From: Micromonospora vinacea
GTDB taxonomy: Bacteria > Actinomycetota > Actinomycetes > Mycobacteriales > Micromonosporaceae
Direction: 5' to 3'
NCBI RefSeq assembly: GCF_015751785.1
Contig: NZ_JADOTY010000001.1
Span: 1,922,001-1,986,000, forward strand
DNA: 64,000 bases
Each line of letters begins with the position of its first letter. The stretch's first letter is position 1. The position numbers and the translations under genes were made by a program. Of this stretch, positions 50,335 through 59,997 are shown piece by piece. The notes below the pieces were generated by a model, which did no database searches, was not told where the DNA came from, and saw only the letters and a program-made list of their open reading frames with translations.

Positions 50335-50934
50335 GTGACGGTGGAGCAGCAGGCACGGGGTGCGGCGGGTGCGGGCCGGCGCAGGTCCCGCAAGGACGAG
50401 ATCCTGGAGATCGCGGTAGGTCTGTTCGCGGCGCGTGGCTACCACGGCGTGTCGATGGACGACATCGGCGCCGCCGCCGGGGTCACCGGTCCGGCGCTCT
50501 ACCACCACTTCGCCGGCAAGGAGGCGATGCTGGCCGCCGCGCTGATCCCGGTCAGTGAGGGGTTGCTGGCCGGCGGGCGGGAACGCGCCGCCGGGCGCTC
50601 GGACGACCCGCGCGGAGTGCTGGAGTCGCTGATCGACTTCCACGTCGAGTTCGCGCTGGCCAACCCGGCGGTGATCGCGTTGCACCTGCACGAGCTGGAC
50701 CGCCTGCCCGAGGAGCCGCGGCGGCGGATCCGTCGCCTGCAACGGCTCTACGTCGAGGAGTGGGTGACGGTGCTCACCGCGCTGCACCCGGGGATGCCCG
50801 ACGGTGAGGCGCGGGTGCTGGCGCACGCCGCGTTCGGTCTGATGAACTCGACGCCGTTCCTCGGTGGTGAGGTGGACCGGCGACGCCGGGCCGAGTTGCT
50901 GCGCGGCGCGACCCTGGCCGCGCTGCTCGCCTGA
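50335..50934 (+). CDS. TetR family regulator of acyl-CoA catabolism
   Basis: 199 residues. The HTH is DEILEIAVGLFAARGYHGVS, then MDDIGAAAGVTGPALYHHFA (about 20-60); the C-terminal domain is of the type found in fatty-acid and branched-chain catabolic regulators. Its GTG start has little ribosome-site character. It stands at the head of biotin carboxylase, HMG-CoA lyase, carboxyltransferase and acyl-CoA dehydrogenase genes, so control of that set is likely. The palindrome before the carboxyltransferase gene is a candidate target. 71 bases separate it from the carboxylase gene. Confidence 0.87.
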   Translation: MTVEQQARGAAGAGRRRSRKDEILEIAVGLFAARGYHGVSMDDIGAAAGVTGPALYHHFAGKEAMLAAALIPVSEGLLAGGRERAAGRSDDPRGVLESLIDFHVEFALANPAVIALHLHELDRLPEEPRRRIRRLQRLYVEEWVTVLTALHPGMPDGEARVLAHAAFGLMNSTPFLGGEVDRRRRAELLRGATLAALLA

Positions 50935-51005
50935 GCCGACTCGTCAGAACCGTGTCGGTCATGATTCCCTGACATCGTCCCACCATCCGGACGCCGGGAG
51001 GAAAC

Positions 51006-52343
51006 ATGATCGAGTCTCTGCTGGTCGCCAATCGGGGCGAGATCGCCCGCCGGATCATCCGGACCGCCAAGCGGCTCGGCATCCGCGCGATCGCTGTGCA
51101 CTCGGAGGCCGACGCCGACCTGCCGTTCGTCGCGGAGGCGGACGAGGCGGTCCTCATCGGCCCGCCGAACCCGGCGCTGAGCTACCGCAACACCGAGGCG
51201 ATCCTCGCCGCCGCGAAGAAGACCGGTGCGCAGGCCATCCACCCCGGGTACGGCTTTCTGTCGGAGAACGCCGACTTCGCCCGCACCGTCGAGGCGAGCG
51301 GCCTGATCTGGGTCGGACCGGGCGCGGACGCGATCACCGCGATGGGCGACAAGATCAACGCCCGGAACCTGATGGCGGCGGCCGGTGTTCCGGTCGCGCC
51401 CGGCACCACCGACCCGGCCGCCGACCTGGGCGCGGCGGTGACGGCCGCCGCCGAGATCGGCTACCCGGTGATGGTCAAGGCCGCCGCTGGCGGTGGCGGC
51501 ATGGGCATGGGCGTGGCCGCCGACGAGGCCGCGCTGCGCACCGAGTACGACAAGGTGCGCGCGTTCGCCGAGCGGATGTTCGGCGACGGTTCGGTGTTGA
51601 TCGAGCGGTACTTTCCCCGGGTACGGCACGTCGAGGTGCAGATCCTCGGCCTGGCCGATGGCCGGGTGGTGGCGCTCGGCGAGCGGGAGTGCTCGGTGCA
51701 GCGGCGCAACCAGAAGCTGGTGGAGGAGTCCCCGTCGCCGGCGGTCTCGCCGGAGCTGCGGTCCCGGCTCCTGGCCGCGGCGGTGCGGGCCGGCGAGGCG
51801 GTCGACTACCGCAACGCGGGCACCGTGGAGTGCCTGCTCGAACCTGAGACGAACGAGTTCTTCTTCCTGGAGATGAACACGCGGTTGCAGGTGGAGCACC
51901 CGGTGACCGAGTACGTCTACGGCGTCGACCTGGTCGAGGAGCAGTTGCGGGTGGCCTCCGGGTTGGCGCCGACGTTCGACCCGGACGCGTTGACTCCGCG
52001 TGGACACGCCATCGAGATGCGGATCAACGCGGAGGACCCGAAGCGCTTCCTGCCCGGTCCCGGTGTGATCAGGACGTGGGTCGAGCCGACGGGCGAGGGT
52101 GTCCGGGTGGACTCCGGCTACACCGACGGCAACACGGTCACTCCGTTCTACGACAGCCTGCTGGCCAAGCTGATCGTCAGCGGCGCGACCCGCGACGAGG
52201 CGCTCGATCGCGCGAAGGCAGCCGTCGCGGCCTTCCAGATCGAGGGCCCGAAGAACAACGTCCCCTTCTTCGCCGAGCTGCTGACCAACGACGAGTTCCT
52301 CTCCGGTGCCTACGACACGGGAATCGTCTCCCGCATGCGCTGA
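51006..52343 (+). CDS. Biotin carboxylase subunit of an acyl-CoA carboxylase
   Basis: 445-residue ATP-dependent biotin carboxylase. The N-terminal domain begins LLVANRGEIARRIIRTAKRL. The ATP-grasp loop KAAAGGGGMGMGV is near 158, followed by ERECSVQRRNQKLVEE (about 228) and EMNTRLQVEHPVTE (about 288). Length equals stand-alone AccC (about 450), not the 590-670 residues of actinobacterial alpha subunits that carry their own biotin carrier domain. The protein ends SGAYDTGIVSRMR with no carrier motif (A/V-MKM). With HMG-CoA lyase, carboxyltransferase and acyl-CoA dehydrogenase nearby, methylcrotonyl-CoA carboxylation in leucine breakdown is the best guess. A GGGAGGA site precedes ATG 51006. Confidence 0.9.
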   Translation: MIESLLVANRGEIARRIIRTAKRLGIRAIAVHSEADADLPFVAEADEAVLIGPPNPALSYRNTEAILAAAKKTGAQAIHPGYGFLSENADFARTVEASGLIWVGPGADAITAMGDKINARNLMAAAGVPVAPGTTDPAADLGAAVTAAAEIGYPVMVKAAAGGGGMGMGVAADEAALRTEYDKVRAFAERMFGDGSVLIERYFPRVRHVEVQILGLADGRVVALGERECSVQRRNQKLVEESPSPAVSPELRSRLLAAAVRAGEAVDYRNAGTVECLLEPETNEFFFLEMNTRLQVEHPVTEYVYGVDLVEEQLRVASGLAPTFDPDALTPRGHAIEMRINAEDPKRFLPGPGVIRTWVEPTGEGVRVDSGYTDGNTVTPFYDSLLAKLIVSGATRDEALDRAKAAVAAFQIEGPKNNVPFFAELLTNDEFLSGAYDTGIVSRMR

Positions 52344-52398
52344 CCGGCCAGGCCGTCGACAGTCGTGCCGGCGGGGAGGCAAGACTGGTTCGCGCGCC

Positions 52399-52478
52399 CT
52401 TTGCTCTGCTTACCTATACGCGCCAGCGGTTATTCGGTGACGGACAGTTACCGTCGCGCATAGGGCAGCAGAGCAAAG
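52399..52478. repeat. Long palindrome between the carboxylase and HMG-CoA lyase genes
   Basis: An 80-base inverted repeat. The outer 12 pairs, CTTTGCTCTGCT (52399-52410) with AGCAGAGCAAAG (52467-52478), are perfect. Two mismatches, then CCTAT/ATAGG, one mismatch and CGCG/CGCG continue the stem. The centre can fold into CGGT/ACCG. It lies 55 bases after the carboxylase stop and is more AT-rich than its surroundings. Too long for a simple terminator, it could be a repeat element or an mRNA-processing structure in the operon. Confidence 0.75.
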
Positions 52479-52522
52479 CGGCCGACATGCTGTCCCGATC
52501 CGACGTCACAGCGAGGTGACCG

Positions 52523-53443
52523 ATGAGTCAACTGCCAGATTCCGTCTCCATTCGTGAGGTTGGGCCGCGGGACGGGTTGCAGAACGAGGACCCGATCCCG
52601 ACCGACGCCAAGGTGCGGCTGCTCGACGCCCTCTCCGGCACCGGCGTACGGCGCATCGAGGCGGTGTCGTTCGTGCACCCCAGGGCGATTCCGCAGATGG
52701 CCGACGCCGACGAGGTGTGGCAGCGGGCGGTGAAGGCCGACGGGGTGCGGTACTCCGCGCTGGTGCCGAACACCCGGGGCGCCCAGCGGGCCCTCGCCGC
52801 CGGATTCACCGAGATCGAGGTGGTGGTCTCGGCCAGCGACACGCACAACCGGCGCAACGTCAACCGGTCCACCGACGAGTCGCTTGACGACATCGCCGAG
52901 CTGATCGACCTGCTGCACGGTGCGTCGGCGCGGGTCGAGGTGATCGTGGCGACCAGCTTCGGCTGCCCGTACGAGGGGGACATCGACCCGCAGCGGGTGG
53001 CGGGGATCGTGGACCGGGTGGTCCGCGACGGCGCGGACCGGGTCGCGTTCGGCGACACCACCGGCATGGGCACCCCACGCCGGGTCCGCGAGCTGTTGAC
53101 AGCGGTACGCGACCGCAACGCGCACGTGCCGGTGCTGCTGCACTTCCACAACACCCGGGGTACGGCGCTGGCCAACCTGTTGACCGCGCTGGAGCTGGGG
53201 GTGACCGAGTTCGACGCCAGCGTTGGCGGCCTGGGTGGCTGCCCGTACGCGCCGGGGGCGAGCGGCAACCTGGCTACCGAGGAGGCCGTGCACATGCTGC
53301 ACGACATGGGCATCGACACCGGCATCGACCTGGCGGCGCTCATCGAGGTGGCGGAGTTGGCGGAGGAGTTGCTCGGCAAGAAGCTGCCGTCCGGTGTGCT
53401 GCGGGCCGGCCCGCGTACCCGGTTGACGCCGTTGCCGAGCTGA
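52523..53443 (+). CDS. Hydroxymethylglutaryl-CoA lyase
   Basis: 306-residue DRE-TIM metallolyase that cleaves HMG-CoA to acetoacetate and acetyl-CoA, the last step of leucine breakdown. Motifs: SIREVGPRDGLQNE near 9-22 (Arg and Asp of the catalytic site), ATSFGCPYEGDIDP near 150, VLLHFHNTRGTALAN near 210 (metal His pair) and GGLGGCPYAPGASGN near 235, with the catalytic Cys. GAGGTGACC precedes the ATG. It converges on the snapalysin gene with a shared terminator hairpin. Confidence 0.94.
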   Translation: MSQLPDSVSIREVGPRDGLQNEDPIPTDAKVRLLDALSGTGVRRIEAVSFVHPRAIPQMADADEVWQRAVKADGVRYSALVPNTRGAQRALAAGFTEIEVVVSASDTHNRRNVNRSTDESLDDIAELIDLLHGASARVEVIVATSFGCPYEGDIDPQRVAGIVDRVVRDGADRVAFGDTTGMGTPRRVRELLTAVRDRNAHVPVLLHFHNTRGTALANLLTALELGVTEFDASVGGLGGCPYAPGASGNLATEEAVHMLHDMGIDTGIDLAALIEVAELAEELLGKKLPSGVLRAGPRTRLTPLPS

Positions 53444-53452
53444 GGACGCGAC

Positions 53453-53482
53453 GAAGGGGCCGGCGCGTGCGCCGGCCCCTTC
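53453..53482. terminator. Bidirectional hairpin terminator
   Basis: A perfect 13-base stem (GAAGGGGCCGGCG with its complement) and 4-base loop lie between the convergent HMG-CoA lyase and snapalysin genes. The stem edges are AA/TT so that each strand ends in a short T pair. It can stop transcription from both sides. Confidence 0.75.
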
Positions 53483-53497
53483 CACCTGCCAGGTCGG

Positions 53498-54058
53498 TCA
53501 GCTCACCGGGGTGAGCGCGCTCGGCCAGCTGTCGCGGAAGACGTCCGCGCTGCGGTCGGTGGCGCTGAACGTGCCGGCGAAGAGGTTGCTGACCCGGCTC
53601 GCCTCGGCGGTGCTCGGGTACGGGTTGGTGCAGCTGGTGCCGGCGCTGCCGCCGGACATCAGCAGCGCGCAGTTTCCGTTGTAGTTGTCCGGCAGGCCGA
53701 GGATGTGCCCGATCTCGTGCGTCATGATCCGTAGCACGCTGTACTGGGCGGCCTGCTGGGTGTCGATGTAGACCCGGCCGTTGCCGAGGCTGGTTCGCAC
53801 GGCGTACGAGCCGCCGCCGGTGATCCGGTAGATCCGCAGGTTGGAGCCGCAGTTGGCGGAGAGCGTCAGGTTGACCGTGGCGTTGTTCCAGATCGAGGCG
53901 GCCTGGTTGGCGACGCTGGCGTAGCTGCCCGCCTGGCTGGTGTTGTAGCAGATGGTCATGGCGGCGGACGCGGGCGCGGGGTTGGCGACCGTGACGCCGA
54001 GGGTGGCGAGTGCCGTCGCGAGGAACGCGACCGCGAGCCGATTGAGTCGTGAGGTCAT
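53498..54058 (-). CDS. Secreted snapalysin-type metalloprotease (M7)
   Basis: 186-residue precursor. A signal peptide lies at about 1-33: basic start TSRLNRL, core AVAFLATALATLGVTVANPA, cleavage near ASA-A. The mature small neutral protease has the M7 zinc motif HEIGHILGLPDNY (about 113-125), where Asp rather than Glu or His is the third zinc ligand, and the Met-turn LLMSGGSAGTSC. Two Cys pairs are possible. ATG 54058 is chosen because GGAG lies upstream at proper spacing; ATG 54070 lacks a site. It is an extracellular enzyme amid cytosolic leucine-catabolic genes, which would fit use of secreted-protein-derived amino acids. Confidence 0.92.
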   Translation of the reverse strand: MTSRLNRLAVAFLATALATLGVTVANPAPASAAMTICYNTSQAGSYASVANQAASIWNNATVNLTLSANCGSNLRIYRITGGGSYAVRTSLGNGRVYIDTQQAAQYSVLRIMTHEIGHILGLPDNYNGNCALLMSGGSAGTSCTNPYPSTAEASRVSNLFAGTFSATDRSADVFRDSWPSALTPVS

Positions 54059-54187
54059 CGCTGACTCCATTCCGGGAGGAGGGGTGCCAGGAGCCTAGCG
54101 ATGAGTATTCATGTTTTTCAATGTCTTGCTCTCGGCTCGACCGTCTGGTTCGCTCGTAGGTCGCCGACAGTCGTACTCATGCGCTAG

Positions 54188-54204
54188 CCTAACGATCGTT
54201 CAGG
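54188..54204. promoter_or_regulatory. Palindrome upstream of the carboxyltransferase gene, candidate TetR operator
   Basis: A perfect 10-base palindrome AACGATCGTT (54191-54200) is flanked by CCT and (C)AGG, so the symmetry extends to 17 bases with one inserted base. It lies 22 bases upstream of GTG 54226 and resembles operators of TetR-type acyl-CoA regulators (an ACGATCGT-like core). The TetR gene at 50335 is the natural candidate binder; no second copy was noticed upstream of that gene or the carboxylase. Confidence 0.6.
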
Positions 54205-54225
54205 TCATATGGCGGAGGAGTCGGC

Positions 54226-55758
54226 GTGACGCTCGACGGTGAGGCACTGGAGCAGCTGCGCAAGCGGGCCCGGTCCGGCGGCGCGGACAAGTACCACGCG
54301 GCCAACGCGGCCAAGGGCAAGCTCTTCGCCCGTGAGCGGGTCGCGCTCCTGGTCGACGAGGGCTCGTTCGTCGAGGACGGCCTCTACGCCAACGCGCTCG
54401 CCGAGGGGTTGCCCGCCGACGGCGTGGTGACCGGCACCGCCACGATCGACGGTCGACAGGTCTGTCTGATGGCCAACGACTCCACCGTCAAGGCCGGCAG
54501 CTGGGGCGCCCGCACCGTCGAGAAGATCATCAGGATCATCGAGCGGGCGTACGGCGCCGGCGTGCCGATGGTCTACCTGGTCGACTCGGCCGGTGCCCGG
54601 ATCACCGACCAGGTCGACCTCTTCCCCGGCCGGCGCGGCGCCGGCAAGATCTTCTGGAACCAGGTCCGCGCCTCGGGTTCGATCCCGCAGGTCTGTGCGC
54701 TGTTCGGCCCGAGCGCCGCCGGTGGGGCGTACATTCCGGCGTTCTGCGACGTGGTTGCGCTGGTGGACGGCAACGCCAGCATGTATCTCGGCTCCGACCG
54801 GATGGTCGAGATGGTCACCGGTGAGAAGACGACCCTGGAGGCGATGGGCGGGGCCAAGGTGCACACCACCGAGTCCGGTGTGGGGCACTTCCTCTGCAAG
54901 ACCGAGGCCGACGCGCTCGACGTCGTGAAGACCTACCTGTCGTACCTGCCGGCGAACTGGACGCAGGCGCCGCCGACCGCGCCGGCGGTCGCCGCGCCCG
55001 CGAAGGCCGACCTGGCCGCGCTGGTGCCGGCCAGCGAGCGGCAGGCGTTCGACATGCGGCGGTACGTCAAGGGCCTGCTCGACGAGGGTTCGTTCTTCGA
55101 GATCCAGGCGCTCTGGGCCAAGGAGCTGACCATCGGCTTCGGCCGTCTCGACGGTCAGGTCGTCGGCGTGGTCGGCAACAACTCGATGTTCAAGGGCGGC
55201 GTGCTCTTCGTCGACTCGGCCGACAAGGCCACCCGGTTCGTGCAGCTCTGCGACGCGTTCAACGTGCCGCTGCTGTTCCTCAGCGACGTCCCCGGATTCA
55301 TGGTCGGCAGCGTGGTGGAGAAGCAGGGCATCATCCGGCACGGCGCCAAGATGATCACCGCGATCTCCGAGGCGACCGTGCCGAAGATCTGCGTGGTGGT
55401 CCGCAAGGCGTACGGCGCCGGCCTCTACGCGATGGCGGGCCCCGGGTTCGAGCCGGACGCCACGATCGCGCTGCCGACCGCGAAGATCGCCGTGATGGGC
55501 GCCGAGGCCGCCGTGAACGCTGTCTACGCCAACAAGATCGCCGCCATCGCCGACGAGGACGAGCGGGCCGCCTTCGTCGCCGCCAAGCGCGCCGAGTACG
55601 AGCAGGACATCGACGTCGTCCGGCTCGCCAGCGAACTGGTAGTGGACGCCATCGTCGAGCCGCACGACCTGCGTACCGAGCTGGTCCGTCGTTTCGCGGC
55701 GGCGCGTACCAAGGATCGGCACTTCTCCCGCCGTCGGCACGGCGTCACCCCGGTCTGA
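54226..55758 (+). CDS. Acyl-CoA carboxylase carboxyltransferase (beta) subunit, probable methylcrotonyl-CoA type
   Basis: 510-residue crotonase-fold carboxyltransferase with two halves. The N-half has the oxyanion pocket VDSAGARITDQVDLFPGRRG (about 120-140) and FGPSAAGGAYIPAFCDVV. The C-half has LFLSDVPGFMVGSVVEKQGI (about 350-370) and VVRKAYGAGLYAMAGPGFEP. The length and the YAMAGPGF part fit the MCC/GCC group better than propionyl-CoA carboxylase. The site GGAGGAG precedes the GTG. It needs a biotin carboxylase (likely the product of 51006) and a biotin carrier not found here. Confidence 0.92.
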   Translation: MTLDGEALEQLRKRARSGGADKYHAANAAKGKLFARERVALLVDEGSFVEDGLYANALAEGLPADGVVTGTATIDGRQVCLMANDSTVKAGSWGARTVEKIIRIIERAYGAGVPMVYLVDSAGARITDQVDLFPGRRGAGKIFWNQVRASGSIPQVCALFGPSAAGGAYIPAFCDVVALVDGNASMYLGSDRMVEMVTGEKTTLEAMGGAKVHTTESGVGHFLCKTEADALDVVKTYLSYLPANWTQAPPTAPAVAAPAKADLAALVPASERQAFDMRRYVKGLLDEGSFFEIQALWAKELTIGFGRLDGQVVGVVGNNSMFKGGVLFVDSADKATRFVQLCDAFNVPLLFLSDVPGFMVGSVVEKQGIIRHGAKMITAISEATVPKICVVVRKAYGAGLYAMAGPGFEPDATIALPTAKIAVMGAEAAVNAVYANKIAAIADEDERAAFVAAKRAEYEQDIDVVRLASELVVDAIVEPHDLRTELVRRFAAARTKDRHFSRRRHGVTPV

Positions 55759-55836
55759 TCATCGACTCAGGCCCGCACAGCGACCCGCTCCCGGCGTCAC
55801 GAGCGCCGAGGCGGACCGTCCTTACAGGAGGATGAG

Positions 55837-56985
<1,149 letters not shown>

Positions 56986-57118
56986 CTGGTCCAGCCGGAC
57001 TGATCGGCCGGTCGTCCCGGATGGACTGTCCGTACGGCTGTCGGGTTTCGGCGAGCGGGCGTCAGTAGCCCGACGTTCGACTGCCGACGGTCGGAGTCAA
57101 TCCGTACTCTTCGTGCCC

Positions 57119-59773
57119 ATGACTCCGGATCATGACCGGTCGCGGAGCCCGGCTGGACGGACCACGCTGCCGGAGCTGCTCCGCGGGCATCGACGCGCCG
57201 CCGGCCTCACCCAGGCCGAGTTGGCGTCCCGGGCCGGGGTGGGTGTGCGGACGGTGCGTGACCTGGAGCGTGGCCGGTCGATCCGGCCCCAACGCACCAC
57301 TGTCGAACTGCTCGCCGGGGCGCTGGCGCTGACCGGCACCAGCCGGGCGGCGTTCCTTGCTGCGGCCCGTGGCGTCGGTGCCGAACCGGCCCCGCCAGAC
57401 GCCACCTCGACGACGTTCGGGGTCGGCGGCAACGCCACCTCGGCGGCCGCACCCGCCGACCCGTCGGTCGCGCTCCCGCCGCCGGTCGCGTTGATCGGCC
57501 GGGAGCGCGACCTCACCGAACTGGCCGGGATGCTGACCGCGGAGCGGGGGCCCCGGTTGGTGAGCCTCGTCGGGCTGGCCGGCGTCGGCAAGACCGCCCT
57601 GGCCACGTCGGTGGCGCACCTGGTGGCCTCGGCCCACCCGGCCGGCGTCGCCGGGGTGCTGGTCGGCGAGGGCTCAGACGGCCCGGACGTGCTCGCCGCC
57701 TCGATGTCCGTGCTCGGCGTGGCGCGCCTGTCCGAACTCGTGGCGCTGCTCGCCGGGCGGCCGACGTTGCTGGTGGTGGACGCTGTGGAGCGCGCCCCGG
57801 GCCCGGTGGCCGCGACAGTGCACCGGTTGATCGGCGCACTGCCCTCGCTGCGGGTGCTGGTCACCGGGCGGCATCCGGTCGGGTTGCCCGGTGAGCGGGT
57901 CTGGCCGGTAGCGCCGCTCGACGTGCCACCACCGGAGGCCGAGCACTCCGAGCTCGACGCGTGGCCGGCTGTCGCGTTGTTCACCGCCCGGCTCGCGCAG
58001 GTCCGCCGGGAGCCGCCCACCCCCGCTGAGCTGCCGGCGCTCGCCGCGTTGGTGCGCCGGTTGGGCGGGCTGCCGTTGGCCATCGAGCTGATGGCCGCCC
58101 GCGGCCGGCTCCTCGACCTCACCGAACTGCTCGACCGGTACGGCGACCGGGTGCTCGACCTGGCCACCCCCGCCGACGCGTCCGCCCACCCGGGCTGGGA
58201 CGCACCGGAGGCGCTCACCGGCCGCGCGAACGGACCCGACACCCGTGCGGCGGTCTCGGTAGCGGTCACCCTGCGGGACGCGGTGGCGTTCAGCTACCGC
58301 CTGTTGGCGTCGGATGAGCAGGCCGCGCTGCGGCAGTTGGCGGTCTTCGGTAACCGCTGGTCGGTCGAGTTGGCCGAGGAGATGCTCGCCGACGAGGCCG
58401 ACCGGGACGGCACTGTGGCGATCGACCCGGTTCCGCTGTTGGACCGCTTCGTCGAGTTGGGGCTGCTGAGCGTACGCGGAACCGGGTCGTTCCGGTTCCG
58501 GCTGCTCGACGCGGTTCGTGACTACGCCATCGAGCAGGCAGCCGGTGGGGGTGAGCTGACCTGCATCCGGCGTCGACATGCCGAGGTCATCGCGCGCCTG
58601 GTGGCCCGGACCGCCAGCGACCTGGTCGGCCCACGGTTGCCCGACGCGGTGCACCGGCTGGACGAGATGAGCAGTGACATCAGCTCGTCGTTGGCCCACG
58701 CGGCGACCGACGACCCGTTGACCGCGCTGCGGTTGGCGGCCTGCCTGACCCGCTGGTGGCGGTTCCGTGGACGTGATGTGGTCGGGCGGCAGTGGCTGCG
58801 GCGGCTGCTGGCGGACCCGAGGACCGCCGATGCCGATCCTCTCCTGCGAGGCTGGGCCGCCCTCGGGGTCGCCCGGCTCGCGGCTGAGCACGGTGCGGGC
58901 GCCGAAGAGCTGTCGACGGCCCGCGCGGCATTGGACACCTTCCGGCAGGCCGGCGACGTCACAGGGGAGTTGCAGGCGCGGAACGTGCTCGGCGCCCTGC
59001 TGATCTCGGTCGGGCAGCAGGACGAGGCTCGCGAACAGGCCGAGGCGCTGCTGCGGTTGGCCGCCCGTAACGGTCGGACCCGGGACCTGGCGGTGGCGCA
59101 GAACAGCCTCGCCTGGCACGAGATCCGCACGGGCGACCTGGCCGCGGCCCGTCGGCGGCTCGCTGCGGTGGACCGGCTGGCCGCAGAGAGTGGGGAGCAG
59201 CGACTGCGGGTGCTGGGCTGGGCCAATCGCGCCGAGGTCGCCCGCCTGGAGGGCTGGTACGCGGACGCCATCGACCGTGGCCGGCGGGCCATCGCCGCCC
59301 TGTCCGAGCTGGGTGACCCCGGGCGTCGCCGTCGGGTGCTCGGGACCGTCGGGCTGGCGCTCGCCCAGGACGGGCGGGTCGCGGAGGCGACCGAGGTGCT
59401 GACCGAGCTGCGCGCCGGCGGCGGGGAGGCCGTGCCGGCGCGGCCGACAGTGCCGCGACCGCGCGGGGACGACGCGGCGCTGGCCTGGGGCGGGCCGGAG
59501 GTCGGGCTCTGTGCACTGATCGAGGGGAACCTGGCGCTGCACCGGGGTGACCGGGAGTTGGCTGCCGAGTGGTTCGCCGCCTCCGCCGACAATGCGGGGC
59601 AGGATCGCCGCGACGCGGTGGAGGCGCTGGTGGGACTGGCCGCGAGCACCGCGGACCCGGCGGTGCTCGATCGACTGGACCGGGTCTGTGCGGAGCACGG
59701 CATCCGGCTGTTGCCACAGGAGTCGGGCCTGCTCTACGCGCTGATCGCCGCCCAGGGCGGACCGGCTCAGTAG
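57119..59773 (+). CDS. HTH-STAND NTPase-TPR transcriptional regulator
   Basis: 884 residues. An N-terminal Cro/C1-type HTH (LLRGHRRAAGLTQAELASRA, then GVGVRTVRDLERGRS; about 20-55) is followed by a low-complexity linker. The STAND ATPase comes next: P-loop LVGLAGVGKTALATSV (about 150-165), Walker B TLLVVDAVE (about 217), then VLVTGRHPVG and LGGLPLAIELMAARG typical of AfsR-like NB-ARC domains. A winged-helix and TPR array run from about 560 to the end. It has no BTAD or LuxR domain. ATG 57119 lacks a ribosome site; TACTCT (57105-57110) 8 bases upstream would suit a leaderless mRNA. Target genes are unknown. Confidence 0.88.
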   Translation: MTPDHDRSRSPAGRTTLPELLRGHRRAAGLTQAELASRAGVGVRTVRDLERGRSIRPQRTTVELLAGALALTGTSRAAFLAAARGVGAEPAPPDATSTTFGVGGNATSAAAPADPSVALPPPVALIGRERDLTELAGMLTAERGPRLVSLVGLAGVGKTALATSVAHLVASAHPAGVAGVLVGEGSDGPDVLAASMSVLGVARLSELVALLAGRPTLLVVDAVERAPGPVAATVHRLIGALPSLRVLVTGRHPVGLPGERVWPVAPLDVPPPEAEHSELDAWPAVALFTARLAQVRREPPTPAELPALAALVRRLGGLPLAIELMAARGRLLDLTELLDRYGDRVLDLATPADASAHPGWDAPEALTGRANGPDTRAAVSVAVTLRDAVAFSYRLLASDEQAALRQLAVFGNRWSVELAEEMLADEADRDGTVAIDPVPLLDRFVELGLLSVRGTGSFRFRLLDAVRDYAIEQAAGGGELTCIRRRHAEVIARLVARTASDLVGPRLPDAVHRLDEMSSDISSSLAHAATDDPLTALRLAACLTRWWRFRGRDVVGRQWLRRLLADPRTADADPLLRGWAALGVARLAAEHGAGAEELSTARAALDTFRQAGDVTGELQARNVLGALLISVGQQDEAREQAEALLRLAARNGRTRDLAVAQNSLAWHEIRTGDLAAARRRLAAVDRLAAESGEQRLRVLGWANRAEVARLEGWYADAIDRGRRAIAALSELGDPGRRRRVLGTVGLALAQDGRVAEATEVLTELRAGGGEAVPARPTVPRPRGDDAALAWGGPEVGLCALIEGNLALHRGDRELAAEWFAASADNAGQDRRDAVEALVGLAASTADPAVLDRLDRVCAEHGIRLLPQESGLLYALIAAQGGPAQ

Positions 59774-59997
59774 CCTGCTCCCGCGCCGATCGCGACGGGA
59801 GAGTGGCGCGGGCGAAGAGCCCCCTTTGGTGCTACCCCTCGCTGATCGCCCGCGCCGTCACCCCCCGGTGATCCCCGGTGCAGGAAGCCTGCCAGGGGTG
59901 TGGTGGCAGAAAGTCGGTTTGGACCCAATAATCCAGCTTGGCCGGGCCAGTTCTGCCGGTCTTTCTGCCGCTGCCATCGCTCGGCGGCGGGTGCTGC

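Noticed and set aside
59774..59997. Short leftward frame beyond the STAND gene (about 74 codons at 59832-60056)
   Set aside because: Mostly overlaps the marR 3' end in another frame; composition is shadow-like and no ribosome site is present.
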